This document shows, piece by piece, positions 36,321 to 45,515 of a stretch of 64,000 nt of DNA (position 1 is the stretch's first letter; each line of letters starts with the position of its first letter). The notes under the pieces were generated by a model. It was not told the DNA's origin. It ran no database searches and saw nothing but the letters and a program-made list of their open reading frames with translations. Source of the stretch: Arcobacteraceae bacterium. Its GTDB lineage: Bacteria > Campylobacterota > Campylobacteria > Campylobacterales > Arcobacteraceae. A program made the position numbers and the translations under genes. Location of the stretch: NCBI GenBank assembly GCA_028687375.1, contig JAQUAG010000003.1:91122-155121 (forward strand), read 5' to 3'.

Positions 36321-38360
36321 TTAAAGTGATTCTAAAAAGTCATCAATATTTTTTACTTCAAAATCTATAAAAAATCCATCATATTTTTTAGTAAATAATT
36401 GTGATGCTGAATTAAATTTTAGATTTTGTAATAATTGTACACCACTTAAAAATTTAGCATTATTATCGTTATATTCAAATTGCAATTCACCTATTGTAGC
36501 CATTGCATTACTCTCATCACCCATACTTAGATATGCAGCTGATAACAAATCAAGTGTATATATGTCATTTAAATTATATTGCTTTTGTAAAGATTCCATT
36601 ATCCTCGCTGTTGCTTTTGGAAATCCATCATAAAGTTGCACTATCGCTTTTGTTCGAAGATAAGATGGTGTTCTCTCATTTTTAATATTAAAATCTATTT
36701 TTTTATAAATTCCTAATGATTTTACAATTTCAATATAGTATTGAGTTATAAGTGGCGGACCTTTTAAAAAATAATCATTATAACTTTTTGGTAAAGTATC
36801 TTGTAATCTTGCGATATATTTATATTTAGATTCACTTGGTTTTTGCACCAAACTCCTAAAAAGATAGACCATTGGATCTTTTATATCCGCACCTAAAAGT
36901 GGTTCATTACCTTTCATTGTTTTATTCTTTTTCATACTATCAAGGAAATCTAAACCACGAAGAAATATCGATTCTCTATCATAATTAGAGACATTTTTTC
37001 CATCCAAATTAAATTTATTATCATAAACAACTTTGTAAATATATTTTCCAAGATATTTATAACTTCCATCATTACTTAAAAGATTGGCTTTTAATTTTTC
37101 TCCATCTTGTTTTGATAATTGTATCTCACCTCGTGTAGCACAAATCATTGCCATAGCTGCATATAATTTATTTGAACGACTTAAATCATATGCTCGTTTA
37201 AAATATTTATAACCATTTCTAAAATCAAAATTATGTGCATAACTAAGCCCTAAGTTATAATACTCATACGATTTAACATTTGTTTTAGCATCAACCATTT
37301 TTTGTAATTTAATAGTTCTAGTAATGGGATCTTCTTTTGATACATCAACAAACTGTTTATTATACTCTATCATCAAATCAAGTGATTCAATATTATCTTT
37401 ATTTTTAAGAACAAACCCTAGTGTTGAATCGGTATAAATCTCTTTTTTATCGACAAATATAAATGGTGCAAAATAAAAAATCATATCAATAGAACGATTC
37501 GGTGAAAATTCAGTAACTCTTTTAAAATATTCTCCACTATCATATTTCTTTGGATTGAAAAATATTTTTATAGGAAGTTTTTTACTCGCATCAAAACTAC
37601 TTCCTTTTTTTTGAATTATCCCTATGTCATCTTTTATTTTTGATAGATTATTTAATTTCAAATCTGCAAAAGTTTTTAACCATAAAATTGTATTTATCAT
37701 CTCATCATTACTATAAGTTTGAAGCGAAGTATCAAGATAAATATTTGCCTTATCTAACTCATTTGTTTTGATATAAAGCAATGCAAGTTTTAAAGGATCT
37801 TTTTCTTGCAAAGAGAGTGAAATTTTGATAGCTGTTGGATAATCTTTAAGGACAATATAGGCATCAATTAAAAGTCTTTTTACATTTTCTGTGTATTGTT
37901 TTGGCGTTATTGTTTTAGATGTTTTGATAATATTTGCAATATAGTTTCTATCTTTTGTGATGAGATAAAGATAAAAAGTAGCACTAATATAAGAAAAAGT
38001 ATCCTCTTTTGCTGTCTCTTTTAAATCATAAATTTTTTTAAGATACAAAAACGCATTATTCATAGATTTTAATTTATAGTATGCTATTCCAATATTTAAA
38101 AATGAAGGAATTTTAAGTACTTTAGCTGTTCTTTTAAATAAACTAATAGCTTGTAAATACTCCTCATTTTCAAGGTGCATAACTGCATTATTAAAATCTA
38201 CCTCGAGAGAAACTGATTGTTCAATATGTAATAACTCTTTATTTTTAAACAGTAAATTTGATTGTGATTCATACACTTGCCCATCTTTTGCATTTAGATT
38301 TGGGTATAAAATAAAAAGCAAAATAGAGAGCAATACAAACTTATTTTCTATTTTCTTCAC
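36321..38360 (-). CDS. Exported TPR-repeat protein, candidate flagellar motor scaffold (PflB type)
   Basis: 679 residues. An N-terminal hydrophobic segment (FVLLSILLFILYPNLNA) acts as signal or anchor. TPR-like helical pairs follow (LENEEYLQAISLFKRT, LNIGIAYYKLKSMNNAFLYL, YNLGLSYAHNFDFRNGYKYF). It sits among motA/motB/fliY and flgE. Campylobacter motors have PflB, a TPR ring that recruits stators; context fits, identity is inferred. Confidence 0.55.
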   Translation of the reverse strand: MKKIENKFVLLSILLFILYPNLNAKDGQVYESQSNLLFKNKELLHIEQSVSLEVDFNNAVMHLENEEYLQAISLFKRTAKVLKIPSFLNIGIAYYKLKSMNNAFLYLKKIYDLKETAKEDTFSYISATFYLYLITKDRNYIANIIKTSKTITPKQYTENVKRLLIDAYIVLKDYPTAIKISLSLQEKDPLKLALLYIKTNELDKANIYLDTSLQTYSNDEMINTILWLKTFADLKLNNLSKIKDDIGIIQKKGSSFDASKKLPIKIFFNPKKYDSGEYFKRVTEFSPNRSIDMIFYFAPFIFVDKKEIYTDSTLGFVLKNKDNIESLDLMIEYNKQFVDVSKEDPITRTIKLQKMVDAKTNVKSYEYYNLGLSYAHNFDFRNGYKYFKRAYDLSRSNKLYAAMAMICATRGEIQLSKQDGEKLKANLLSNDGSYKYLGKYIYKVVYDNKFNLDGKNVSNYDRESIFLRGLDFLDSMKKNKTMKGNEPLLGADIKDPMVYLFRSLVQKPSESKYKYIARLQDTLPKSYNDYFLKGPPLITQYYIEIVKSLGIYKKIDFNIKNERTPSYLRTKAIVQLYDGFPKATARIMESLQKQYNLNDIYTLDLLSAAYLSMGDESNAMATIGELQFEYNDNNAKFLSGVQLLQNLKFNSASQLFTKKYDGFFIDFEVKNIDDFLESL

Positions 38361-38388
38361 TTTTCATATTCTCGTTTTTATTTAATTT

Positions 38389-38715
38389 TTAAATAATTCC
38401 AACAGAAGAGTAGAGTTCATCTACTCTTTTTTGGAGCAACTCATTTCTATGTCGCAATTCATTTCTTTTCTGTTTCTCTTTTTGTACTTCTTCTCTAGCT
38501 TTTGTAAGTCTCTCATCCAAATCTTTTATTGTTTGAAGAGAATCTTGTAATTGGGACTCATATTTTTTGACATCTTTATCTCTACTCTCGGTTTTGTATT
38601 CAGCTAAGTCTTTCTCTTCTTTTATTTTTCTATACATTGATTTATACACATTCATACTTCCAAAGAAATAAAGAGCGAGTATCCCTAAAATTGAAATAAG
38701 TAAAATATTATCCAA
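38389..38715 (-). CDS. Membrane-anchored coiled-coil protein, unknown
   Basis: 108 residues. One N-terminal TM helix (ILLISILGILALYFFGSM) is followed by ~75 residues of strongly charged coiled coil (KYESQLQDSLQTIKDLDERL). It lies 14 nt after flgE and upstream of the TPR gene, so a flagellar role is likely by position only. Confidence 0.6.
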   Translation of the reverse strand: MDNILLISILGILALYFFGSMNVYKSMYRKIKEEKDLAEYKTESRDKDVKKYESQLQDSLQTIKDLDERLTKAREEVQKEKQKRNELRHRNELLQKRVDELYSSVGII

Positions 38716-38729
38716 ATTTTAAACTCCAC

Positions 38730-40724
38730 CTATCGTTTTAACTGAATAAGTGTATTTAAAATAGTATCAGCTGTTGTTATTGATTTTGAATTTGCTTCAA
38801 ATGCTCTTTGGAATACCATTAAATTTACTAAAGATTCACTTAAATCTGCTGTACTTAATTCTAATGTATTTGCTTTTATTTCTGCTGTTTTATCATTATT
38901 TAAATTGTAAATTGGTTCACCACTTGCTAATGTTGAACTTAGAAGATTATTTCCAACTGGTTCCAATCCTCTATTTGTAATAAATCTTGCAATTGCAATT
39001 TGTCCAACGGCAAACATAGCACCATCTTGCGTCATAGTTATAAGTCCAGTACTATCAACAGCGAAATCACCAAATGCACTATCTGATATCCCAAGGGTAT
39101 CAAGTCTCAACTGCATACTCCCTTTTGAAGCTGTTTGATCAATTCTAGTTTTTATCTCTATAAACTCAGCACCTGCCCCTTCTCTTCCACTATAATCTGC
39201 ATTTCGTTTAATATCTCCAGTTGCTATCACTGGAGTAGTACCAGCCGTAGTTCTTTTTAAATCTCCACTAAACTCTACATCAAAATTACTATCTAAAGTT
39301 CTAACAACAAGATTACCATTAATGTTGTACGCTTTTACATATGTTGGTAAAGTATTTGTTGCTACAGTATAGGGTGCGAGATTGTTAATTTGAAGTACAA
39401 TATCATCTACACTTGTAGCATTTGTAATAGTTAAAGGTGCTGTAGGAACTAGGACAGTTGCTTCTAATGCATTACTATAAATATCTATTTGATAAGTAAA
39501 ATCATTTTCAGCAGTAGTTGTTGACAGTAATATATCACTTGAAGTTGTATAAACATCTGTTTGTTTTCCAGAAATTGCTTCATTTAAAGCACTTTTAATG
39601 GTTTCTAAAGCACCAACACCTTTTCCAGAATCAGCTGGATAATCAACTGCAAATGTTCCAGGTTTCTCTGTTGCATTATTACTCACCATTGCTACACTTG
39701 AAATTGTAAAAGCTTTTCCAGGGATAATTGATTCAATTTTAAGTGTCCCTTTTAAAACATCTAAATCATCAGTACTTGGATTATAAGGTGCTGTACTTTC
39801 TGCTACATAAGCTTTCAGCCCTGGTTGAGCAGAAATCATATCAGCAAAAGCTTTCATAGTTTTAATATATCCAGCTTCTTGAGCTGTAAGTGTAGCTGTT
39901 GCATCAGCAGGTAAAAACTTTTGAGAGACTCTACTCCCATCAATATATACATATACTTCATCTCCATCAGCAGCCATTACACCAGTATCCCAAGTTGCTG
40001 GTAATGCTCCTGTACTATTCCCTGGTAAATCTATATGAGAAATTTGTGCTTTTGCACTTGAGCTTGAACTATCTGGATTTGATTTGAGATTTTGTAAGGC
40101 TGTTGTATAAGCTTTTACAAGCTCTTCAATATCAGAGACTTTTCCTGATTTTGTTTTTAATCCATACCCTGAAAATATCGTAGGATCATCACTTTGAGCA
40201 GTAGTTCCATAATCTGTTGCTTTTGCTGTGATAGTTTCAACTGCATTTGAATAATTTATAATTTTTGAAGATAATAACTTTGTGTAATCATTTGTAAAAG
40301 TACTAACATTTGGATTTGATGTTGTTACTACTGGTTCATTACCCATAGCCCAACCTTGTACCTCATTTCCTAGAGTATCTTGTAAAGTTCCACTATCTCC
40401 CATACGAAAGTTTCCAGCCCTCGTATAAAAAGTTTCAGCCGTACCTCCACCTCGTGTATTTGATACTGCAAAAAATCCATCCCCTGAGAGTGCAACATCA
40501 TAATTCACTCCAGTTGTCTTTAAATTGCCTTGTGTATACATTTTTTCAGCATCAAGTACTTGTGTACCTTTACCAATATTATTTTGATACATTTGATCAG
40601 CAAAAGAGATTCTGCTTGATTTAAAACCGATTGTATTTACATTTGCTATATTATTTGATTCATTATCGAGTGCTGTTTGCGCTCCAGCAAGTCCTGATAT
40701 ACCAGTCCATAAAGATCCGATCAT
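38730..40724 (-). CDS. flgE: Flagellar hook protein FlgE
   Basis: 664 residues. The N-terminal rod motif is GISGLAGAQTALDNESNNIANVNT in register with FADQMYQ. The C-terminal flg_bbr is LSESLVNLMVFQRAFEANSK. A large variable middle is typical of Campylobacterota hook proteins, which are longer than the ~400 residues of enteric FlgE. A paralogue lies directly upstream in transcription. Confidence 0.88.
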   Translation of the reverse strand: MIGSLWTGISGLAGAQTALDNESNNIANVNTIGFKSSRISFADQMYQNNIGKGTQVLDAEKMYTQGNLKTTGVNYDVALSGDGFFAVSNTRGGGTAETFYTRAGNFRMGDSGTLQDTLGNEVQGWAMGNEPVVTTSNPNVSTFTNDYTKLLSSKIINYSNAVETITAKATDYGTTAQSDDPTIFSGYGLKTKSGKVSDIEELVKAYTTALQNLKSNPDSSSSSAKAQISHIDLPGNSTGALPATWDTGVMAADGDEVYVYIDGSRVSQKFLPADATATLTAQEAGYIKTMKAFADMISAQPGLKAYVAESTAPYNPSTDDLDVLKGTLKIESIIPGKAFTISSVAMVSNNATEKPGTFAVDYPADSGKGVGALETIKSALNEAISGKQTDVYTTSSDILLSTTTAENDFTYQIDIYSNALEATVLVPTAPLTITNATSVDDIVLQINNLAPYTVATNTLPTYVKAYNINGNLVVRTLDSNFDVEFSGDLKRTTAGTTPVIATGDIKRNADYSGREGAGAEFIEIKTRIDQTASKGSMQLRLDTLGISDSAFGDFAVDSTGLITMTQDGAMFAVGQIAIARFITNRGLEPVGNNLLSSTLASGEPIYNLNNDKTAEIKANTLELSTADLSESLVNLMVFQRAFEANSKSITTADTILNTLIQLKR

Positions 40725-40758
40725 GATAAATCCTTTGTGTTATTAATTATCTTTTTGT

Positions 40759-40781
40759 CATTTAAAATTAAATTTTAAATG
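40759..40781. repeat. 23-nt perfect AT palindrome upstream of flgE
   Basis: Arms CATTTAAAATT and AATTTTAAATG flank one central A, in the 124-nt gap between the two flgE paralogues. It could be an operator, or a weak hairpin ending part of the upstream transcript. Confidence 0.55.
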
Positions 40782-40848
40782 TCCAAATATAAACTTTTTA
40801 ATACTAAAAATTTATATTTAAACATTTAAAAAACGATTAACAATTAAA

Positions 40849-42318
40849 TTATTTTTTAAGTGCTAATGCTGTTTTTAAAAATTCATCACTTGTTGTTACA
40901 GATTTACTATTTGCTTCAAATGCTCTTTGAAATACCATCAAATTAACTAATCCTTCGCTTAACTCTGAGTTACTAAGTTCCAATGTTTTACTTAAAAGTT
41001 TATTTTCTGTTGTTGCAAATATCATATTTCCTGAAGCAACTGTTGCTGAATACAAATTTCCACCTTGTGGTTCTAATCCCAATTCATTTGAAAATACTGC
41101 TGTTACAATTTTACCAACTGCAAATCTATTGTCCCCTTGCTTAAGATACATCACTCCATTATCAAATTCTGCCGTTCCAAAAGGGCTTTCTGAAATTTTC
41201 AAAGTATCTAGTTTCATCTGTAATTCACTCGTTGTTTTTGTAGCCAAATCTGATGCATCAACAACGGTTGATAATTTTAAATATTTTCCATCAGCTTTCT
41301 CTATTGCACTTTTCAAAGCCAATTCTATAGATTCAACTTTAGCCCTTCCACTTCCTGTCGCTGCTGCTGTTGTATTTATAGATGGAGGTGGATAAACAGA
41401 AGTTGCACCATTTATAATATTTGCATCACTTACAATTACTTCACTTCCTGGTATTAAAGAAGTTACTGTCATATTCCCAGTACTATCAACCGATGCTTCA
41501 AGTCCTGTTCCTTTTGAAATAGTATCTGCAAAATTTTGCAATGTCTGTAAAGCACTAGTTTCAAATTGTTGTTTGTATGTATTACCACCTATTGTAATTT
41601 CTAAACTATCCAATGAATTATTTAATTTACTCATATCAAAAGGTATTGTTGATACTTGTTGTGTTGCTGCAACTCCATCCGTAGGATAGGTACTATATAC
41701 TGTAAGTTCATTTTTGTAAGCAGTTGATAATGCTTCTATATCATTTATTTTAGATTCTCTTGTCTTATAATTGTTACCTTTTAGGCTATCGGCATCATCC
41801 TTTGCAGAAGTTGAATAATCTGTTGCTTTAGAATTTATCGTTTCAACTATATCACCATTTTGTGTTTTTACTATTTGTGAACCCAAAAATTTTGAATATA
41901 AATTTGTAAAAACTGAATTTGCATCACTTGATAAAATAGCAGTTGATTGCGCTGGAATACCTTGCACTTGATAACCATTAGGAAGTTTTAATGTTCCATC
42001 TTCAGCCATATGAAAATTTCCAGCTCTAGTATACTGAACCTCTTCTGTATTCCCTTTGACCATAAAGAAGCCTTTCCCCTCTATAGCCATATCATAACTT
42101 CCATTTGTAACTTTTAGATTTCCTTGTATAAAATCTTTATTAATTGTGCTAACACTAACACCTTTTCCAATAGCACTTTGATACATTTGATCTGCAAATG
42201 AGATATTATCAGACTTAAATGCAATTGTATTGACATTCGCAATATTATTTGATTCTGTATTTAAAGCGGTTTGAAATCCATTTAATCCAGTGATACCACT
42301 GTATAGTGCATCCATCAT
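40849..42318 (-). CDS. Second flagellar hook-type protein, FlgE paralogue
   Basis: 489 residues. The ends are nearly the same as FlgE downstream: GLNGFQTALNTESNNIANVN, FADQMYQSAIGKG, and LSEGLVNLMVFQRAFEANSK. The middle differs and is shorter. C. jejuni also has two FlgE-like proteins, but at separate loci. Either this or its neighbour could be the main hook subunit; the larger was called FlgE by likeness to long hook proteins. Confidence 0.82.
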   Translation of the reverse strand: MMDALYSGITGLNGFQTALNTESNNIANVNTIAFKSDNISFADQMYQSAIGKGVSVSTINKDFIQGNLKVTNGSYDMAIEGKGFFMVKGNTEEVQYTRAGNFHMAEDGTLKLPNGYQVQGIPAQSTAILSSDANSVFTNLYSKFLGSQIVKTQNGDIVETINSKATDYSTSAKDDADSLKGNNYKTRESKINDIEALSTAYKNELTVYSTYPTDGVAATQQVSTIPFDMSKLNNSLDSLEITIGGNTYKQQFETSALQTLQNFADTISKGTGLEASVDSTGNMTVTSLIPGSEVIVSDANIINGATSVYPPPSINTTAAATGSGRAKVESIELALKSAIEKADGKYLKLSTVVDASDLATKTTSELQMKLDTLKISESPFGTAEFDNGVMYLKQGDNRFAVGKIVTAVFSNELGLEPQGGNLYSATVASGNMIFATTENKLLSKTLELSNSELSEGLVNLMVFQRAFEANSKSVTTSDEFLKTALALKK

Positions 42319-42333
42319 TTTATAAAAACCTTT

Positions 42334-43017
42334 CTACCAAATTCTGTCAATACTTGAAACTAATATTTTTGATGCCGTATCTGCATATTGTGCAACTGCC
42401 CCATCCGTAACATATTTTGCAATTGTAGTAGCATCTGTGATTGTTTTCCCATCTGCATCAAGTAAAGTGATATTTCCACTACTATCAGTTACAAATCGTC
42501 CATCTTCCATTTTAACTTGTATACCAGTACTTTTCCCATCTGAATCTAATATATATCCATTTGTATCATACTTCATATATGTTTTATCTACCGTATTGTA
42601 GAGAGTATCCACATATCCAGTCCCAGCAACTGCATTTACATACAACTCACCATCAACATTTTCAACAGTTTGTACCTTATACGATTTAGTAACTCCATCA
42701 GCATCTACAGAACCATCTTCTACAAATCTACCGACCAAATTAGCTGCTGTTGATAAAGCTGAATTTCCATAAGCTGCTTGCAATGAAGCCATCGCAGTTG
42801 ACATATCACTATTTGATTGAATTGTTGACATTTTAAGTTGACTATCCATAATAGCGGTTGTATCTTGTGGCTTAGTTGGATCTTGCTGTTTCATCTGCTC
42901 CAATAAAAGCTTTAGAAAATCATCATTTGTTAGTTTATCATTTGAAACGGCCGTTGTATAGGTATTTCCATCAACACCTACTGAACTACTTACTACTGCA
43001 TCAGCTACTGCTCCCAT
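42334..43017 (-). CDS. flgD: Hook cap protein FlgD
   Basis: 227 residues. The conserved N-terminal block is DDFLKLLLEQMKQQDPTKP, followed by DSQLKMSTIQS. The C-terminal part is divergent and short of a clear FlgD Ig domain. FlgD caps the growing hook. GGAGGA is upstream of the ATG; flgE-type genes follow. Confidence 0.88.
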   Translation of the reverse strand: MGAVADAVVSSSVGVDGNTYTTAVSNDKLTNDDFLKLLLEQMKQQDPTKPQDTTAIMDSQLKMSTIQSNSDMSTAMASLQAAYGNSALSTAANLVGRFVEDGSVDADGVTKSYKVQTVENVDGELYVNAVAGTGYVDTLYNTVDKTYMKYDTNGYILDSDGKSTGIQVKMEDGRFVTDSSGNITLLDADGKTITDATTIAKYVTDGAVAQYADTASKILVSSIDRIW

Positions 43018-43033
43018 AATATCCTCCTTAATT

Positions 43034-43054
43034 TTGTTTCATAAAATGGAAGAA
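43034..43054 (-). other. Short hairpin between fliN and flgD
   Basis: AAATGGA and TCCATTT (7-bp stem, 7-nt loop) in the 60-nt spacer. On the minus strand it is followed by A/T-rich sequence, so partial termination is possible. Confidence 0.35.
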
Positions 43055-43077
43055 ACCTCCATTTCATCTTTTTATTT

Positions 43078-43365
43078 TTAGATAACCTGCTCATTGAAAA
43101 AGTATCCAACAACATTATCGGTGTCCATTGCATCTTGAATACGAACAGCTAATTTTTCATCAATAACAATAATATCACCTGTTCCAATAATCCTAGAATT
43201 TACATAAATATCTCCACCTGCACCTGCAAGCTTATCTAATGCTATAATATCACCCTCTCCAAGACTAAGAAACTTTCTAATATCAATATCTGTACTTCCC
43301 AAAAGTACATCAACTGATATTTGTGCATCAACCAAGCTACTATAATTCTGTTCCGTTATGTTCAT
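43078..43365 (-). CDS. fliN: Flagellar switch protein FliN
   Basis: 95 residues from the ATG at 43365: a single SpoA domain (ISVDVLLGSTDIDIRKFLSL, GEGDIIALDKLAGAGGDIY, VNSRIIGTGDIIVIDEK). It forms the base of the C-ring. A longer frame from 43437 would begin before the likely -10 box at 43395-43400, so the shorter start is preferred. First gene of the flagellar island. Confidence 0.85.
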   Translation of the reverse strand: MNITEQNYSSLVDAQISVDVLLGSTDIDIRKFLSLGEGDIIALDKLAGAGGDIYVNSRIIGTGDIIVIDEKLAVRIQDAMDTDNVVGYFFNEQVI

Positions 43366-43394
43366 CTTTAATACTTTTTTTCTGAATTTGAGAT

Positions 43395-43400
43395 ATTGTA
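43395..43400 (-). promoter_or_regulatory. Possible -10 box for the flagellar island
   Basis: TACAAT on the minus strand, 30 nt upstream of the fliN ATG, preceded by TTTTTTGG. It looks like a sigma70-type site. No GG-N10-GC (sigma54) was seen here by eye. Confidence 0.35.
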
Positions 43401-43501
43401 CCAAAAAAGTACTAATTTTTACACTAAAAAATAACATTTTGTATAAGTTTTTGAAGAAAAATTGTCAAATCCTACTAAGAATAAATTAAACATAAAATAG
43501 A

Positions 43502-43648
43502 TAAAATCCCGAACTTTTTAGAAAACTATTCTACTAAGAACTCACATATAGCAATTCTTACAAAGGGCTGTAGGGAAACTTACGAATGGCTATAGAGGTA
43601 AAAGCCCCTAAAATAATCTGAGCAAAAAGCTCACAAGAAGGAAAAAAC
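43502..43648 (+). promoter_or_regulatory. rpsB promoter and structured leader (possible S2 autoregulation)
   Basis: A TAAAAT box at 43502-43507 is followed by ~135 nt of leader. GGGCT (43565-43569) can pair with AGCCC (43603-43607) around an internal GGCTATAG region. A second hairpin, TGAGC/GCTCA (43619-43633), lies just before the ribosome site AAGAAGGA. rpsB leaders in other proteobacteria bind S2 to repress rpsB-tsf; whether this one does is inferred. Confidence 0.45.
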
Positions 43649-44431
43649 ATGGTTACAATGAAAGATTTATTAGAGTGTGGTGTACACTTCGGTCACCAAA
43701 CAAGAAGATGGAATCCAAAAATGAAAAAATTTATTTTTGGTGTTAGAAAAAATATCTATATTATAGATTTACAAAAAACATTAAGATACTTTAGATATAC
43801 ATACAATGTAGTAAGAGATGCAGCTGCTAAAGGTGAGACGATGATATTCGTTGGAACTAAAAAACAAGCTGATGAAGCAGTAAAAGAAGCAGCGATTGCT
43901 TGTAATATGCCATATGTAAATCACAGATGGTTAGGTGGAATGCTTACAAACTACCCTACAATCAAAAAATCAATTAGAAAACTTGAAATTATCAAAAAAA
44001 TGAGAGAAGAAGGTCAATTAGATCTTTTAACTAAAAAAGAAGCGTTAATGCTTTCAAGAAAAGAAGAAAAATTAGAAGCGTACCTTGGTGGTATCAAAGA
44101 TATGAAACAACTTCCAGATATGATGTTTGTTATCGATGCTGTTAAAGAAAAAATTGCTATCTTAGAAGCTAGAAGACTTGGAATTAAAGTTATTGCTCCA
44201 CTTGATACTAACTGTGATCCAGATCTTGTTGATTTCCCAATCCCAGGAAACGATGATGCAATCAGATCAGTACAACTTTTCTGTAATGAAATGGCAGCTG
44301 CTATGAATGAAGGTAGAAATGCTTATTTAGAAAATGCTAGCGAAACTGAAACTGAAGTTTCAAGTGAAGAGATAGCTGATGTTACAACTGAAATCCAAAT
44401 GGAAGCTTCAGAATTCGCGGATAAGGAATAA
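43649..44431 (+). CDS. rpsB: 30S ribosomal protein S2
   Basis: 260 residues. It shows [36 protein letters not shown] and [19 protein letters not shown], typical S2 blocks, plus an acidic C-terminal tail. Followed by tsf after 2 nt, the universal pair. Confidence 0.97.
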   Translation: MVTMKDLLECGVHFGHQTRRWNPKMKKFIFGVRKNIYIIDLQKTLRYFRYTYNVVRDAAAKGETMIFVGTKKQADEAVKEAAIACNMPYVNHRWLGGMLTNYPTIKKSIRKLEIIKKMREEGQLDLLTKKEALMLSRKEEKLEAYLGGIKDMKQLPDMMFVIDAVKEKIAILEARRLGIKVIAPLDTNCDPDLVDFPIPGNDDAIRSVQLFCNEMAAAMNEGRNAYLENASETETEVSSEEIADVTTEIQMEASEFADKE

Positions 44432-44433
44432 TC

Positions 44434-45483
44434 ATGGCTGGTGCAACTCCTCAACTTATTAAAGAATTAAGAGAACTTTCTGGTGCAGGTATGCTTGATT
44501 GCAAAAATGCACTTAATGAATGTAATGGAAATATTGAAGATTCTATGAAATTCTTAAGAGAATCAGGTCTTTCTAAAGCTGCTAAAAAAAGTGGAAATGT
44601 TGCTGCTGAAGGTCTTATTACAATTTTAGTAAATGAGAATAATACAAAAGTAACAATGACTGAAGTCAATTCACAAACAGATTTCGTTGCTAAAAATGAT
44701 CAATTTATCGGATTAACTCAAGAGATTACTGCTCATGTTCAATCAGAGGGTGTAAGTGAAACTGCGCAATTGTTAGAAACTACTATCAATGGTACAAACT
44801 TTAGTGAATACTTAAATGGTAAAATTGCAATCATTGGTGAAAATATCGTTGCTAGAAAAATGGTAACTATCTCTTCAGACAATGGTGTAGTAAATGGTTA
44901 TGTACATGGTGGGAAAGTTGGAGTTATTTTAGCTGCAACTTGTGCACCAGAAGCAAAAGAAAAAACTATCGATATCCTTAAAAAAGTTGCTATGCATGCA
45001 GCATCTATGAAACCAACAGTTATCTCTTATAAAGATTTATCTGCTGATTTTATCGAGTCTGAAAACAAAGCAATTATTGCTGATATTGAAAAAGAAAATG
45101 AAGAGCTTTACAGACTTAAAAAACCTCTTAAAAATATTCCTGAATATGTTTCAAGAGTACAATTAACTGATGATGCTATTGAAGCAGCTCGTGCTAAAAT
45201 GAAAGCTGAATTAATTGCAGAAGGTAAACCTGAAAAAATTATTGACAATATCTTAGTTGGAAAAGTAGCTAGATGGATTGAAGATAATACTCAATTAGAT
45301 AAAGCAAATGCATTACTTTCTCAAACTTACGTTATGGATGATAAATTGACTGTTGAAGAGGCTATTAAAGCTGTTGATGCATCAATTGAATTAGTTGAAT
45401 ACGTTAGATTTGAACTTGGTGATGGAATAGAAAAAAAAGAGGAAGATTTTGCAGCTGAAGTGGCAGCTCAAATGGCAAAATAA
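44434..45483 (+). CDS. tsf: Elongation factor Ts
   Basis: 349 residues. The N-terminal UBA-like part (KELRELSGAGMLDCKNAL) is followed by the TDFVAKNDQF block that contacts EF-Tu, and dimerisation repeats. It exchanges GDP for GTP on EF-Tu. Confidence 0.97.
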   Translation: MAGATPQLIKELRELSGAGMLDCKNALNECNGNIEDSMKFLRESGLSKAAKKSGNVAAEGLITILVNENNTKVTMTEVNSQTDFVAKNDQFIGLTQEITAHVQSEGVSETAQLLETTINGTNFSEYLNGKIAIIGENIVARKMVTISSDNGVVNGYVHGGKVGVILAATCAPEAKEKTIDILKKVAMHAASMKPTVISYKDLSADFIESENKAIIADIEKENEELYRLKKPLKNIPEYVSRVQLTDDAIEAARAKMKAELIAEGKPEKIIDNILVGKVARWIEDNTQLDKANALLSQTYVMDDKLTVEEAIKAVDASIELVEYVRFELGDGIEKKEEDFAAEVAAQMAK

Positions 45484-45515
45484 TTTTGCAAATTTGCTTG
45501 TGATTGTTAAAAATT

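Noticed and set aside
43438-43648. tRNA or other structural RNA in the fliN-rpsB gap
   Set aside because: No cloverleaf or T-loop sequence; the pairing fits an mRNA leader better.
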